A stretch of 64,000 nucleotides of DNA from Hygrophila difformis (lineage: Eukaryota; Streptophyta; Magnoliopsida; Lamiales; Acanthaceae). Below the pieces are notes generated by a model, which was not told the origin of the DNA, searched no databases, and saw only the letters and a list, made by a program, of their open reading frames with translations. The number at the start of each line of letters is the position of its first letter. Position 1 is the stretch's first letter. Positions 47,146-58,874 of the stretch are shown here, one piece after another. A program made the translations under genes and the position numbers. The stretch is from positions 35,110,054-35,174,053 of the forward strand of contig JAOANR010000003.1 in the NCBI GenBank assembly GCA_030278955.1. Reading direction: 5' to 3'.

Positions 47146-48608
47146 CTGAAAAAGGTTAAAGTGCTTAGATACATCCAAATTTTTATAAGTTTTCAAAGAC
47201 CACTCAGGTGTGAAAATCAACATCCTCACATTTTGAGCTTTGCTAAGCTCGAAATGTGATTTAAGTGATTCAATCTTGAGTTTATTAAAAGATCCAAAGA
47301 CAAGGTACTATGCCTTAGGACCTATAAGGAGATAACTTAATTGGATTATTGAGTCCAATCAAAAAGGGGAAATAAAAATGAAAATAAAAATGAAGTGGTC
47401 ATTGGACCAAAAATTCCTTTTTTAGTGGGCCATTGGGCCCAAAAGTTTGTTTTTCCAATTTCATTAAACAAGCTCGAGGCACTTGTTGAAAATGGAATGA
47501 GATGATGATGATGGAATGGATGGCTCGAAAATGGTGTGTGCAATGGGGGCATGGCGGGATGGATTTGCTATTTCCGGATTGTTTGGACTGTCATTGGACA
47601 GTTAAAGCGTTCAAGAAAATGCAAACACTATTTTTAATTTTTGAAAAGGTTGACTTGGTTTTATTTAATGAAAAGTGGGATGTGTGTGGTCCCATTTTTT
47701 TTTTTTTTTTGGATTTTTGTAAAAAGGTAGCAGTTGAGGTGGCAAAATACTGCTACTTAACTCACACTCTTTAGTTCCATTGGGAACAAAAACACATTTG
47801 TCAACCCAAAATTCCTAGTACTATTTTGTCTTTTTGTGAAAAAGTGCACTGGTGAAAGGGGATTGGTGTGCACTGACATGCCAAAAATAATACAAACACT
47901 CACTTTCCTCAATGTGCTACACACATACACAGACACACCAAAACAGGAAACGGCATTAAATGATCATCTCAGCATGCATTACTCGTGAACATAGCAAGTT
48001 AAAAACACAAGATCATGCCTCTACTTAAACGAGAACATAAGATTAATCACACTACTCATGCTCAATGAGGAGGACATTCATAAGCAAGAAAATTAATAAC
48101 ATAATGACACTCTCTTAGTATCCTTATGTTCATCAACTCTCACTTTTTCAAGATTTTTCAACAGTCCAGGAAGAATCAAGATCAAGCAGACAAAACATGA
48201 GCATATGGACTAGAACAAACAAAAGCAAAAGAACCTTAAAAACTCAAAACCCACAACCATGGCGGAATCTACCACTGCCAAACCCTAGCCATCATGCCCG
48301 TATCCTCTAGACAACCGAGGTTCATGGAATCAAAATTTCTACGACCCCTAACACTTCTATCTGTGCCCCTGCATCAACCAACCAAAGTACCAAACCCCAA
48401 CACCACACTCGGCCATTAACGATAAAAACAGGGAATCGAAATCCATACGTGCCCAATACACAGAATCACTAAAATTGAAAATCAACTAAGTGAAAACAAC
48501 CATGAGGAGGCCTATTCACATAATATCGAGAACTCAAACACCAAAAATCCCTAGGTTCGCGAAAACAGGGGCAATGGGTGCGCGAGAGTAGAATGGAGAA
48601 AGGCTTAC
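47146..48608 (-). other. Predicted 1463-bp intron of the LARD gene
   Basis: The donor CATG/GTAAGCC at 48608 and the acceptor TTTTTCAG/G at 47146 are both strong, and joining them keeps the reading frame (codon TG/G). The stretch holds several short unrelated frames and no conserved coding sequence. Confidence 0.6.
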
Positions 48609-48655
48609 CATGGTTCGGTCTGCTCCGGGGATGAAAACGAGGGTTGTGGTTCCAT
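48609..48655 (-). CDS. LARD gene exon 1 (predicted)
   Basis: The first ATG after the internal TATA box (48655) opens MEPQPSFSSPEQTEP, and the exon ends with two bases of a Trp codon at a GTAAGC donor. No earlier ATG lies between TATA box and start. Its phase matches exon 2 at 47145. Confidence 0.6.
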
Positions 48656-48807
48656 GGCAAAAATCGGGCAGAGTTTCCCTTGGAAATGGTCGGAAAAGTT
48701 GCGAAGAACACGGTGGTGTGCTTCGGGAGAAATTTCGTGTGTGCGAGAGTGTTTTTCGAAAATTTTCTAAGTCCGAATGCGTGAGGAAGAAGAGGGAGGC
48801 GGAGAGG

Positions 48808-48860
48808 TTTAAATAGTAATGGGCCGGTCGCGGAACCCTAGCCCATGGTCGCGGAACAGG
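48808..48860 (-). promoter_or_regulatory. Predicted internal promoter of the LARD
   Basis: Minus-strand TATTTAAA (48815-48808) lies about 155 bp before the exon 1 ATG. Directly upstream are GGCCCATTAC (48819-48826), a telo-box-like AACCCTAGCCCA (48834-48845) and the palindrome cluster. The order of elements copies the LTR promoter. Confidence 0.6.
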
Positions 48861-49235
48861 ATTACGCGACCAGGCTTGGCGACATTAGAGGTGTCGCGGA
48901 GTGTGGGACTTTGTCGCGGAGTCACGCACCGCGACAAAGTGTACCGCGACAAAATGGCGAGGAAAAATGGAGTGATGTGCCCGTGTCGCGGAATAGGAAC
49001 TCTGTCGCGTAGTCATGCTCCGCGACAAAATGTTCCGCGACAAAGACAAGCAGAGTTTAGGGATGAGTATAACTTTGTCGCGGAGTTTGCACATGGGCGC
49101 GATGCTGGGCATCGCGACAAAATGATCACTCCGCGACAAAGACAAACAAGGGTTGATGATATGGAGAACCTTGTCGCGGAGTTGCACTTGGTCGCGGAAC
49201 GTTGTTCCGCGCCAAAATGGTCATTCCGCGACAAA
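48828..49235. repeat. Internal palindrome cluster of the LARD
   Basis: More than a dozen GTCGCGGAAC-type half-sites and palindromes occur, including CGCGATGC/GCATCGCG around TGG (near 49098-49116) and GCGGAAC/GTTCCGC around GTT (near 49192-49212). They end where the internal promoter begins. This is the same repeat family as in the LTRs. Confidence 0.9.
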
Positions 49236-49746
49236 CTTTTTGAATTTTCAAATTTTCAACGGATTGGGCCCGAGTGTGATCTTGGGCCTGCGTCCATTTT
49301 ATTTGAGTTGGACCTGAATGGATTCAGTCCAAGTAAATTCAAATCATTGGGCCATTATTTAAAATAATCTACTTGCATAAAATTAGGTTGGGTCAGTTCC
49401 ATTTATCTGCAAGATTTATTCCGGATCTTAAATTTCTTTAAATTCCGAAAATAATTTCTCAGATTTGTGGAATTTTCCCAACCAAGAACCTGATTTTCCT
49501 TGCTTTTTCTGCTCCTTCTTTTTGGTTGGTTCCGAATTTCCTGCAAGACAGATAAATACCCATTAGGTTAGGTTTTCTCCTCAGTTCAACATCCTCACAT
49601 TTAGAGTCTTGGTACTCTAAATGTTCAATTAATCTTGAGGGTACTTTTTCTGTTCTGGATTAGATATATTACACTAAACTAGACTAATCTAAGCTAATCT
49701 AGGAGTAATCAGGAGTGTAATCCTCTTAATAAATGACGCTGCATCT
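49236..49746 (-). other. LARD leader between primer site and internal promoter
   Basis: Non-coding, moderately AT-rich. I see no frame or motif besides the adjacent primer site. Confidence 0.6.
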
Positions 49747-49764
49747 TCCCCGGCAACGGCGCCA
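49747..49764 (-). other. LARD primer binding site (tRNA-Asp)
   Basis: On the minus strand TGGCGCCGTTGCCGGGGA follows the LTR end GTTTCA without a gap. It is complementary to the 3' end of plant tRNA-Asp. Confidence 0.93.
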
Positions 49765-52585
49765 TGAAACTTTTGACAAGTTTCGTTAACCCGAGCTTTT
49801 TCTAAAATTATACCAGGTTAGATTTATTAAATGAAAAGCGTTATGATTCACGGGAAAGGGTTTAGGGATATATCAAGATTATTAGTCTTTTTATTACTCA
49901 AGTGTGGTGCGTTGGTTTCAAATGGCGCTGTGGTCCTCTCTGTCATGAAATGTTGACAAATCTCATGGCATAGCCGGAATAGGTTGACCTTCAGCCTGTC
50001 ACACTGAGGATCCCCGGCAGATATGCCATGATACTTCTCATCAATTCTTGCCATAAGAGTTCCTGCCATGAAACTTTTTGACAGATTCCCACTACATGAG
50101 TATTTTCCAAAAAATCATGATCCTGGTTTAGGTTTTATTTAATGAAACCAATTTATGATGGCGGTGTTGTGATTAGGGATATATTTATAAGTAGTCATGT
50201 TTTTATTGCTCGTAGTTAAGAAACTGTGCTCCCGAAAGCGCACGGTGTCAAAAATTGCAGTAATTTATAGTAAGACCGGATCGTTCACTGGAGGATGTGC
50301 GATAGAAGCAGGGCCCACGCCATTTACTAAGATTTTCCACTCGGTTACTCGATTCAAGTGTGTGATTTGACTAACAACTACTTGACAGAATTTAAATCAG
50401 ATTAAGAAAGCAATTAAAATAAAGCAGATAAAAGTATTCTAGAAAGCGAATTAAATTTAATCTAAGAAAGCAATAAAAGTAATCTAAGAAAGCGATTAAG
50501 ATTATCTAAGAAAACAGATTTAAATTATGACAGAAGGGACAGGAAGAAAAGGATAAAGATTGGACAAGATTCAGATGAAACACAATTAAACTTCCATTTT
50601 TGTTACACAGATCTTAGTTTGGGATAATCCTTTCAGTTAGCTAACTCTCATGCTCTCTATACCATGTTCCCTTTAACAGACAGGTACTTACAGTAAGAGT
50701 TTACATGCTCTTAAGACAATAAATTCTAAGATACCACAGATGCATAACTACCCTTGCAATGGTATGTTATTTATCTGTGGTGGATAAGCAACACCTGACA
50801 AATCATTAGTTGAAATGTCAAATACCGCTATCATTCCCCCATGTCACGCCCAAAAATTCTAATTAAGCCCTGAACTATCCCTTAACTTTCAGTCCTAGTA
50901 GCAGTTACACAACTCTCAATACAACCGAGTGACCTCTAAAGAAAGCAATTAAAAGAAAGCGATAAAGAAAGCATTTAAAATCCTATCACTCGGAAGTTTT
51001 AAAAGTCTGACCCTGGTAGTAAGGGAAAGCCCCCAGTCAGGATGACCGGGTGTGGATCAAGAATTCCCTATTCTCGGTGAACCGCTCGCAGTGTTCACTT
51101 CTCGTCGGGTGGTTATGAGATACAAACTAATGAAACGAAATAATGAAATTAGTTCGTTCCGGATGCACTCACTCAGGACTCAAAAATAGGCTTTGGCAGA
51201 AGAAGATAGTGATTGAAAGAATACTCAACCCTACCTTAGAAAATAACCAAGGCCCGAATGTTGTTCCTCTAGTATTATCTGTCACACCTTATCAGAATCC
51301 AAGTGGACTCTGTCCCAGTGCAATATTTAATACAAGATTTCCAACAAACAGCAATTTTGGAAAATAATAAATCATGAAAATCATTCCCTATCAGGTACTA
51401 GACTCTCAATAAGAACACAGACCCTTTCAGTCTAGGTGAGACCTAATCGCTGACTCTGCTTCTAATTTCCCAAAATCAACCCCCAGTCGGATATGAATTA
51501 GTCATAACTGTCGAATTTATCCCTTACTCAGATCCGGATTTTATAAAGGAATTTTTGTTGGAAATTTATTATGAAACATCTGATTTAAATCAAGACTTCT
51601 ATGTCCAAGGGAAGGATCCCAAAATAATATCGACCACAATATCTACATAATAGTATCATGCATAAATTTATAGAGAAGTGTAAAATTAAATAACCCAAAA
51701 TATAAGGTGGGTTTAGACAGAAGTTGACACACAGAGATGAAATAGCCGGGGATGAGAAGAATTTATTTGGCTAAAAAGATGACAAAAATAATCAGGATGA
51801 TCCGGACTGCAAACATCTGCTATCCAGGTCCTGATCATTTCAGGTGGGATGACTTTTAGACAGTGGAATGCCTCAAATGACAGTTGCCGCCGTCATCTCA
51901 GATTCCATTGTCTGTGAATTTGGATAAAAAACCACATGTTCTATTACTGCAATAATGATTAGATGACATTGGCATATATCATCTAATATTACTACAGCTC
52001 CAGATTCAGGTTTGAAATTAAAGTAAGAAAAGAAAACTGTATCCGGATGGGAGTCAGCTGAGCAGCTATTATAATCCCGGAGGGATGAACCGCCAAGGCT
52101 TCCACCGACCACTGTCTGAACCATGCAAAATATCAACTAGTAATTAATATACAGATCATGAGCTAGTTATCCGTGTGGGAATACCCGCCAACATTAATCT
52201 GATATATTCCTTATTAGCTGTTTCACACATCACGGAAAAGACAAAATAAAATAAAATAAAATAAAATATTTTTGGGTCATCTTGCATGAGAGACATTGGT
52301 TTCTCATGCAAGGATATGGAACTAAATCCATAATTACTCTTCATGTCTAAATAATCGCTCATTCCATAATTAATTAATTAATTAACTACAGTCCGGATTA
52401 TATGCTTAGATCATTAGAGTTTAATCATTTGTAGAAGAATCTTTTAATAGGGAATTGAACAAAGTTCTTTATATCGAATTAATCATGGGTTGAGATCATT
52501 GGATTTCAACCTCAAAATATCAATACAAAGGTTCAATTAATTAATGGATTGAGATGAAGAATGAGAATTTGGCACAAGGTGCCAC

Positions 52586-53061
52586 CTTGTCGCGATGCAG
52601 AGTTTGTGTCGCGGAGCGTGGCTCCGCGACAGAGGTTTCGCGACAAAGGGGTGGGAAATAAAAGAAATGGGATTTTGAAAGTTTAGGGTTTGTTTTGTCG
52701 CTAAGTAAAGAAAATTTTGTCGCGGAACGTGGTTCCGCGACAAGGGCATAGCGACAAAAAGGTTGAAAATTTGACAAGGCATAATTCTTGTCGCGGAACA
52801 AGAGGTTTTGGCGCGGAACGTGGTTCCGCGACAAGGTTGCTTCGCGACAAAGCCCTTCCAGAATAGAATCACAAGTATTTGGTTCCTTGGTCGCTAATCA
52901 AGATTTTGTCGCGGAACGTGGTTCCGCGCCAAGGGATGTTTCGCGACCAAGGGTTGGGAAATAATGGTCAACAAATGTTCTTTGGCACCTTTGTCGCCAA
53001 AGCATCATTTTGTCGCGGAACGTGGTTCCGCGACAAGGGTTATTCCGCGACAAAGGTGTGT
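52586..53061. repeat. Palindrome cluster in the 5' LTR
   Basis: Counterpart of 39453-39925. It lies downstream of the transcription start and would therefore be present in the RNA, where each unit could fold into a hairpin of about 12 bp with a 3-base loop. Confidence 0.9.
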
Positions 53062-53679
53062 CCAGGACACATGTCAGAAAAGTAAAGTGGAACAGTGGCA
53101 TGCATTAGGTGTGATCTCACCCATTTCAGATTCAAAAGCTAAACTAAGCTCAAAATAACAAAACAGAATTTGAATCTAGCTAGAACATGCTTGAACAAAA
53201 TAGAAATAAAGCAAACTTAAAACTTAAGAAACCCTAATCTAAGCTTGATCATCCATAAGCATGCAACATTATCCCAAGAAAAAGTCACTAAGCAGTGACA
53301 TTAAAATGCAAAAACGAGGGTCAAATGACCCAAGGAAAATGAAAACAGTAAGATCCATGGGGTGTGAGACCCATTTCATGATTTTGGGACACAAATGGAG
53401 AATGTTTTCCCATATTATTAAACGGTGTTGTTCATACTCATGGTTTGAGTACCACAAACCCTTAAACAAAAGTTTAGAACAAGAAGTAGAGTGTAAAACT
53501 GGCTATCTAACCAAAAGTGCAAAAAACTACATCTAACTAGTGCATGAATTAAATAATACAAGAAAAATCTAACTAAACTACCCTAAACTAAACTAAACTA
53601 CTGAACTCCCCAACTTGTCTTCAAGAAGGTGTAGTTTTTCTAAAATTCTTCCAACCTTTAGCTCAAAGGAAACACCTCA

Positions 53680-53728
53680 TATTTATAGAGGGGAAACCCT
53701 AAGCTCATGGGCCTTGATTTGAGCCCAT
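53680..53728 (-). promoter_or_regulatory. LARD LTR promoter (5' LTR copy)
   Basis: Same TATAAATA, telo-box and site II arrangement as at 40546-40594, here in the LTR that would start the genomic RNA. Confidence 0.6.
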
Positions 53729-54307
53729 TGTGTCTCAAGACATCACACACATCACAGCTTTGTCTCGGAGCACCAAGTTTGGTCGCGGAACACACTGCAT
53801 GTGGCAAAGCTTCTCGACTGGGTCTTGTGTCTCTAAAAATGTATCTTGGTCGCGGAATGGACCTTTGTCGCGGAACAGGGCATCGCGACAAAGGTACGCG
53901 CCAGAGGACTTTGGCTGGTCTCTTCTTCATCTGGGCCACTTGGTCGCGGAACCCCTCCTTTGTCGCGGAACACTGCATCGCGCCAAGGGCTTCCGCGACA
54001 AAGGTCTTCCTGGGCCTGCTGGGTTTGGCCAGATGGGCCGAAAATATTCTTTTTGTGGGCTTTTCTCTCTTTTTCCCATCTTTTTCATTCCTTTTCTTTT
54101 TCTCATGTTTTTGGATTTTTCTAACATAAATATGTAATAAAATTACATATTTATGCCTTTTTCACACCAGCTTATTATTTTTACAATTATGCATAAATTA
54201 GTCCAATTCGGCTGCTTTCTTACTTAACGTAAGACCGGAATGCGATCAAATGCCCGTTTAAGACACGGAAATGGATTGAAAATAATGGTCATTTTTGGCC
54301 ATTATCA

Positions 54308-56331
54308 ACAAATCATTTATTGAAATGCCAAGTACTACTATCATTCTCCCATGTCACACCCAAAGATTCTAATCAAGCCCTGAACTATCCCTTAACTATC
54401 AGTCCTAGTAGCAGTTACACAACTCTCAATACAACCGAGTGACCTCTAAAGAAAGCAGTTAAAAGAAAGCGGTAAAGAAAGCAGTAGAGAAAGCATTCAA
54501 AACCTATCACTCGGAGGTTTTGAAGGTCTGACCCTGGTAGGAAAAGACAGCTCCCCATCATAATGGAGGGGTATGGATCAAGAAATCCCAGATCTTGGTG
54601 AACCGCTCGTAGTGTTCACTTCCTTCCGGGTGGTTATGAGATACAAACTAATGAAACGAACTAATAAATTAGTTCGTTCCGGATGCACTCACTCAGGGCT
54701 CAAAAATAGACTTTGGCAAAAGAGGATAGCAGTTGAAAGAAAACTCAACCCTATCTTAGAAAATAATCAAGGCCTGGATGATGTTCCTCTAAGATTATTT
54801 ACTGCACTGTATTTGAGTCCAAGTGGACCCCATCTCGGTGTAATATTTAACCTTAGATTCCCAACAAATAGCAATTTTGGAAAATAATGAATCTGAAAAT
54901 CATTCCCTAAACAGGTACTAGACTCTCAATTAAAACACAGATCCTTTCAGTCTAGATGAGACTTAATCACTGACTCTGCTTCTAATTTCCCAAAATCAAC
55001 CCTTGATAGAATATGAATTAGTCATAACTGAAGAATTTATCCCTTACTCAGATCCGGATTTTATAAAGGAGTTTTTATCGGAAATTTAATGTGCAATATC
55101 TGTTTCAAATCTCTGTTTCTATTGTCCAAGGGAAGGATCTCAAAATATTATGGACCACAATAATACATAATATTATCATGCATAAGGATATATGGAAGTG
55201 TAAAATTAATTGACCCAAAATATAGATGCGGGTCTAGACAGAAGGTGAAACACAGATATGAAGTGGTCAGGAGACCAAAAGTAATGGCAGGATAATCGGG
55301 TGGACTGTAAACATCTATTGTCCAATTTCCCAATTACTCGGATGAAATGACTTGAGACAGGTGAAACCCTAAAAATGGCAGTGTCGCTACCAGTTGGGCC
55401 CCTACTGTCTGTGAATTCAGAGAAAAACCTACATGCTTCCTCTCTGTAGTACTTATCAGCTAATGTTGACAGACATTAGCAGAGTTTTATTACAGATTGG
55501 AATTTGGGTTTGGAAATTAAGATAAAAAAAATGAAACTGTATCCGGATGGGAATCAGTTGAGCAGCTATTATAGTCCTGGATGGACGAACCGCCAAGGCT
55601 TCCACTGACTGCCATCCAGATCATGCAAAATAACATTTAGTAACTAATACCCAGAATACGAGCTAGTTATCCGTGAGGGAATACCTGCCAACATTAGTCT
55701 GATGTATCCTTTACTAATTGTTACACACAATACGCAAAAGACAAAATGAAATGAAATAAAGAGAAGAGTTTGCATGAGAGACATTGGTTTCTCATGCAAG
55801 GTTATGGAATCAATCCATAATTGATGGCTTAAATAATCCCTCATACCATAATTAATTACAGTCCAGATTATCTGTTTAAGGCATCATGATTTTGTTTATA
55901 GAAAAATGTTTTAATGACAATTGAACAAAGGTCCTTTAATCACAACAATTAGTGATTTAATTATTGCTAATTTAGAATCATCAATCATTAATGACTAGAG
56001 GGTTCAATTAATTAACAGATGGGAAATGGAGAATCAAAATTTAGGCAGCATAATGCCTTATATTGCAATTCTAGGGTATTACATCTTAATCCGTGGGATT
56101 CAGATGTGAGTTTTTGCAATATAATGGAGGATAGAAGATCAGAATTTTTAGGGTTAAATAGAAGAGAGAGTTCTGTCGAGATACCATAAATTGTGTCAGG
56201 GGCCTAGACCCGCGACATGGGTGTCTCGACAGATTTACAGAAATTTGGGTAGAGTTTCACCTTGTGTCGCTAAGCAAAAGTTGTGTTCCGGACCGTGGGT
56301 CCGCGACAGGAGTTTAGCGACACAGGATTGC
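54308..56331 (-). mobile_element. Outer LARD LTR, fragment 2
   Basis: It continues the outer LTR after the inner insertion, starting with the target duplication ACAAA. It is clearly related to the inner LTR but diverged by many substitutions and indels. Near 56180-56325 it has its own versions of the palindromes (GGACC/GGTCC around GTG). It is cut at 56332 by the Tekay-like LTR. Confidence 0.82.
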
Positions 56332-56568
56332 TGTAATACCCGAGAAATCGCCATCGAAAATTTAAATCCAAAAATAAAGAATTGGATTTAATTATTAAAA
56401 CCGAAATAATTCCGAGAGAGAGGAATTAATTATTTATCGGAAGATAGCAACTCGAATCGAGTTTATCAAATTGTCCCAACGATCACGGATAATTCCCACA
56501 TTATGATTTTTATTTTTTTTGAAGAAAAGAAATCTTAATAAATAAAAATAAATTTAAAAAAAAATGTT

Positions 56569-56620
56569 ACTGTAGCACGTGACTACTGTAGCACGTGCGG
56601 CTACTGTAGCACTACTGTAG
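56569..56620. repeat. TACTGTAGCA repeats with G-boxes in the LTR
   Basis: Four copies of TACTGTAGCA occur in about 50 bp, two of them running into CACGTG, the G-box bound by plant bZIP and bHLH factors. The position in the first tenth of U3 suits an enhancer, which is inference. Confidence 0.7.
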
Positions 56621-57905
56621 CAGCCGTACTATTGTCGGATCTTGCCCCTTTTATGGCCAAAATTCATCTCCCAACACCCCATTATCAGCCATTATCATCC
56701 CTTCCTCATCCCAAACTCTTCCAAAAACCAAATCCACCAAGTTCTTACCTTCCGACGACCTTCCGGCGACTTTCCGGCAACTTTCCGGCAACCAAATCCG
56801 ACCAAGGAAGTGTGTAGATCAAGGATTTGTAGGCTTTGGATTGTTGGTAAGATGTAAATCAAGTTTCCTTATTGTTTTAAGTTCATAATCAACATTCTAA
56901 CTTACGGATCTTTACTTGCAAACACGTTCGTAGCCAACGGAGAAGAAGAACGTGTTGCGTAGATCCGTTCGTGACGATTTTTGACGAATCGATCGACCCT
57001 AGGACGTTCAAGAACTCACTTACTGTAAGTCAATACCTTCCATATCAATATGAGTGGTTTAAAGGCATCCGAAACATTGGATCTAAAACGAAACGTTAAA
57101 ATCGAACCTAAAAACCCCAATCTACGTGTTTTTTGAAATCCGACCAAAACTCTTACTTCGAGTGTTCAAACCTAAAAACTCAAAACTAAGATTTTGATCC
57201 TAAGATCTTAAGCTATATTTTGTAAAAATTTCAGAGATTTTCATCGAGTTTTGATACCCCAAATCGTGTCGGACATATTCTGCATTTTTAAGAATTTTCA
57301 AAGGTTGACAGTTTTCATGACCGAACTTGAGGAGTATATTTCTATCATTTCTAGACCAAACTAATCTTTGTGATCTAAACAAAAGTTGTTTATAATCATG
57401 TCTAGTATGAGCATATAAAATTTCAGAATTTTTGGAGTCCATTTGATATGTTAAAAAGTCGAATCTTTGAAAGGTGTCAAACCTGAATCCTGGCAGCATA
57501 CTATTTGTGTAGAAAACTTGATTTTTGACATGCTTCCCATCGTTTTTCCGAAAAACTCAAAACATGAAAGTTGTTCACTGGGATGTTTTTGAGATACTGT
57601 GAAAATTTCAGATCAATCGCCTAAGCAATGGATTTTTAAACTGAAAAGGCGTAAACTGTGACATCGATCGGTTTTAAACTTGTGAGATTTTGAAATTTCT
57701 AAACAAACGATCGAAATCTTGTTATATGATAAAGCTATATTTTTGAAAATCCCGTTACACTAAAGTTGAAACGATATCGGTTACATTGGTTACATAAAAT
57801 TAGGGGGTGAGTGCTCTGCAGGGTGCCCTCCTAATTATTCATTTCGTACCTTTATGGACGATGGTTACTCCGCGCGAAAGATTGCCAAAATGGCATCTTA
57901 TTTTT

Positions 57906-58066
57906 GGGCCTATCCTCTCGGGTGTATCCGTATGGGTTACTCGAGGCTCGACGGAGTGGTACTGGATATGGCGGATTTGGCTACAAGAGCCAACGGGCCT
58001 ACCCTCTCGGGTGTATCCGTATGGGTTACTCGAGGCTCGACGGAGTGGTACTGGGTATGGCGGATA
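57906..58066. repeat. 89-bp tandem duplication in LTR
   Basis: Two units start GGGCCTA(T/C)CCTCTCGGGTG at 57906 and 57995, with few differences and the second slightly shorter. Confidence 0.9.
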
Positions 58067-58200
58067 GGCTGCGGCCGCCGGGCTACCGGCTAAATGAGAT
58101 ATGATACTTATGAAATTGGCTGAGGCCGCCGGATCACCGGCTAAATGATACTTTTGAAATTGGCTGCAGCCGCTGGATCACCGGCTAAATGATATATTGT
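58067..58200. repeat. Three 44-51-bp tandem repeats in LTR
   Basis: Units start GGCTGCGGCCGCCGG, GGCTGAGGCCGCCGG and GGCTGCAGCCGCTGG at about 58067, 58118 and 58162, each followed by ACCGGCTAAATGA. Confidence 0.88.
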
Positions 58201-58862
58201 TGAGATGGTGGCGTAACGGGGAAAAATTTAAAAAGCTCAAATTTTTATTTATTTACTTATGGTACTATTCGTGTTTTTTTTTAAAATCATGTCTTAAATA
58301 ATTGCCCATGCTTAAATTTTAATTATGAAATTAAATGTGTCTTTAAAGCATGCAACTAAATTCTTATTTTTAAATTGGTAAATAAAGTGTTTTGTATGCA
58401 TGACAAAGAGTTTAATCTTAATTATTAAAATCTAACCCCTTTATTGCTATGCTAGGATTGACTTACTCAGTATTTTATAATACTGATAAAAACCGTTGTT
58501 CATTTTTCTTCTATTACAGAGTACGGAGCATGATCATACATTGGGGGATCATTTTGGACATTTAAATTATTTATTATGACTTGCATGAACGGGCCTGTTT
58601 AACCCGTGTTTTGGCCATGTCGGCCCTATATTTTAAATTCCGCTGCATAAACTTTATTTCCGCTGCAACTTATTATTATTATCATGTGTGGATGATATTA
58701 CACTATATTATTATTTTTAAGTAATTCCGGACTTGTTTTTAAAACTCTTTTCAATACCCATAGCCTTGCATCTCTTTAGCAAGCTCGGAGAGTTCGTGTC
58801 TTGCTAGGGAGGTGTGGCGGTGGCATCCCGGCCTGGGTTACCAAATCCGGGGTGTTACAGGG

Positions 58863-58874
58863 TGGTATCAGAGC
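58863..58874 (+). other. Tekay-like primer binding site (tRNA-Met)
   Basis: TGGTATCAGAGC begins 3 bases after the LTR end. Confidence 0.92.

Larger units (their letters stand above)
36635..54307 (-). mobile_element. Inner LARD: complete 17.7-kb non-autonomous LTR retrotransposon
   Basis: LTRs of 4540 and 4543 bp flank 8.59 kb of internal DNA. The target duplication ACAAA is at 36630-36634 and 54308-54312. The tRNA-Asp primer site abuts the right LTR, so transcription runs on the minus strand from 54307 leftwards. About ten LTR differences were noticed by eye, so the insertion is recent. No gag, protease, RT, RNase H or integrase is encoded, so all enzymes must come from a partner, perhaps an Athila-type element with the same primer tRNA. 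It encodes instead one long protein frame (42765-48655). Confidence 0.93.
49765..54307 (-). repeat. Inner LARD 5' LTR
   Basis: Nearly identical to 36635-41174. Differences I noticed include ACAGATCTTAG against ACAGTTAG (near 50608), AACAGCAA against AACAACAA, and GGTACGCGCC against GGTATCGCGCC. As the copy next to the primer site it carries the working promoter (TATAAATA at about 53687-53680). Confidence 0.95.
56332..58859 (+). repeat. Tekay/Del-like Ty3 5' LTR
   Basis: The 2528-bp LTR starts TGTAATACCCGAG and ends CCGGGGTGTTACA, with imperfectly inverted ends. The primer site TGGTATCAGAGC follows at 58863. It contains two internal tandem repeats (57906-58066 and 58067-58200) and a TACTGTAGCA repeat cluster near 56569. 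The 3' LTR lies beyond the window. Confidence 0.9.

Noticed and set aside
42907..47259. Numerous plus-strand frames of 60-160 codons
   Set aside because: They are shadows of the long minus-strand LARD frame, with its charged repeats giving Ser/Leu/Phe-rich antisense translations.
49747..49764. tRNA-Asp-like sequence as a tRNA gene
   Set aside because: Only the 18-base 3' end is present and it abuts an LTR, so it is a primer binding site.
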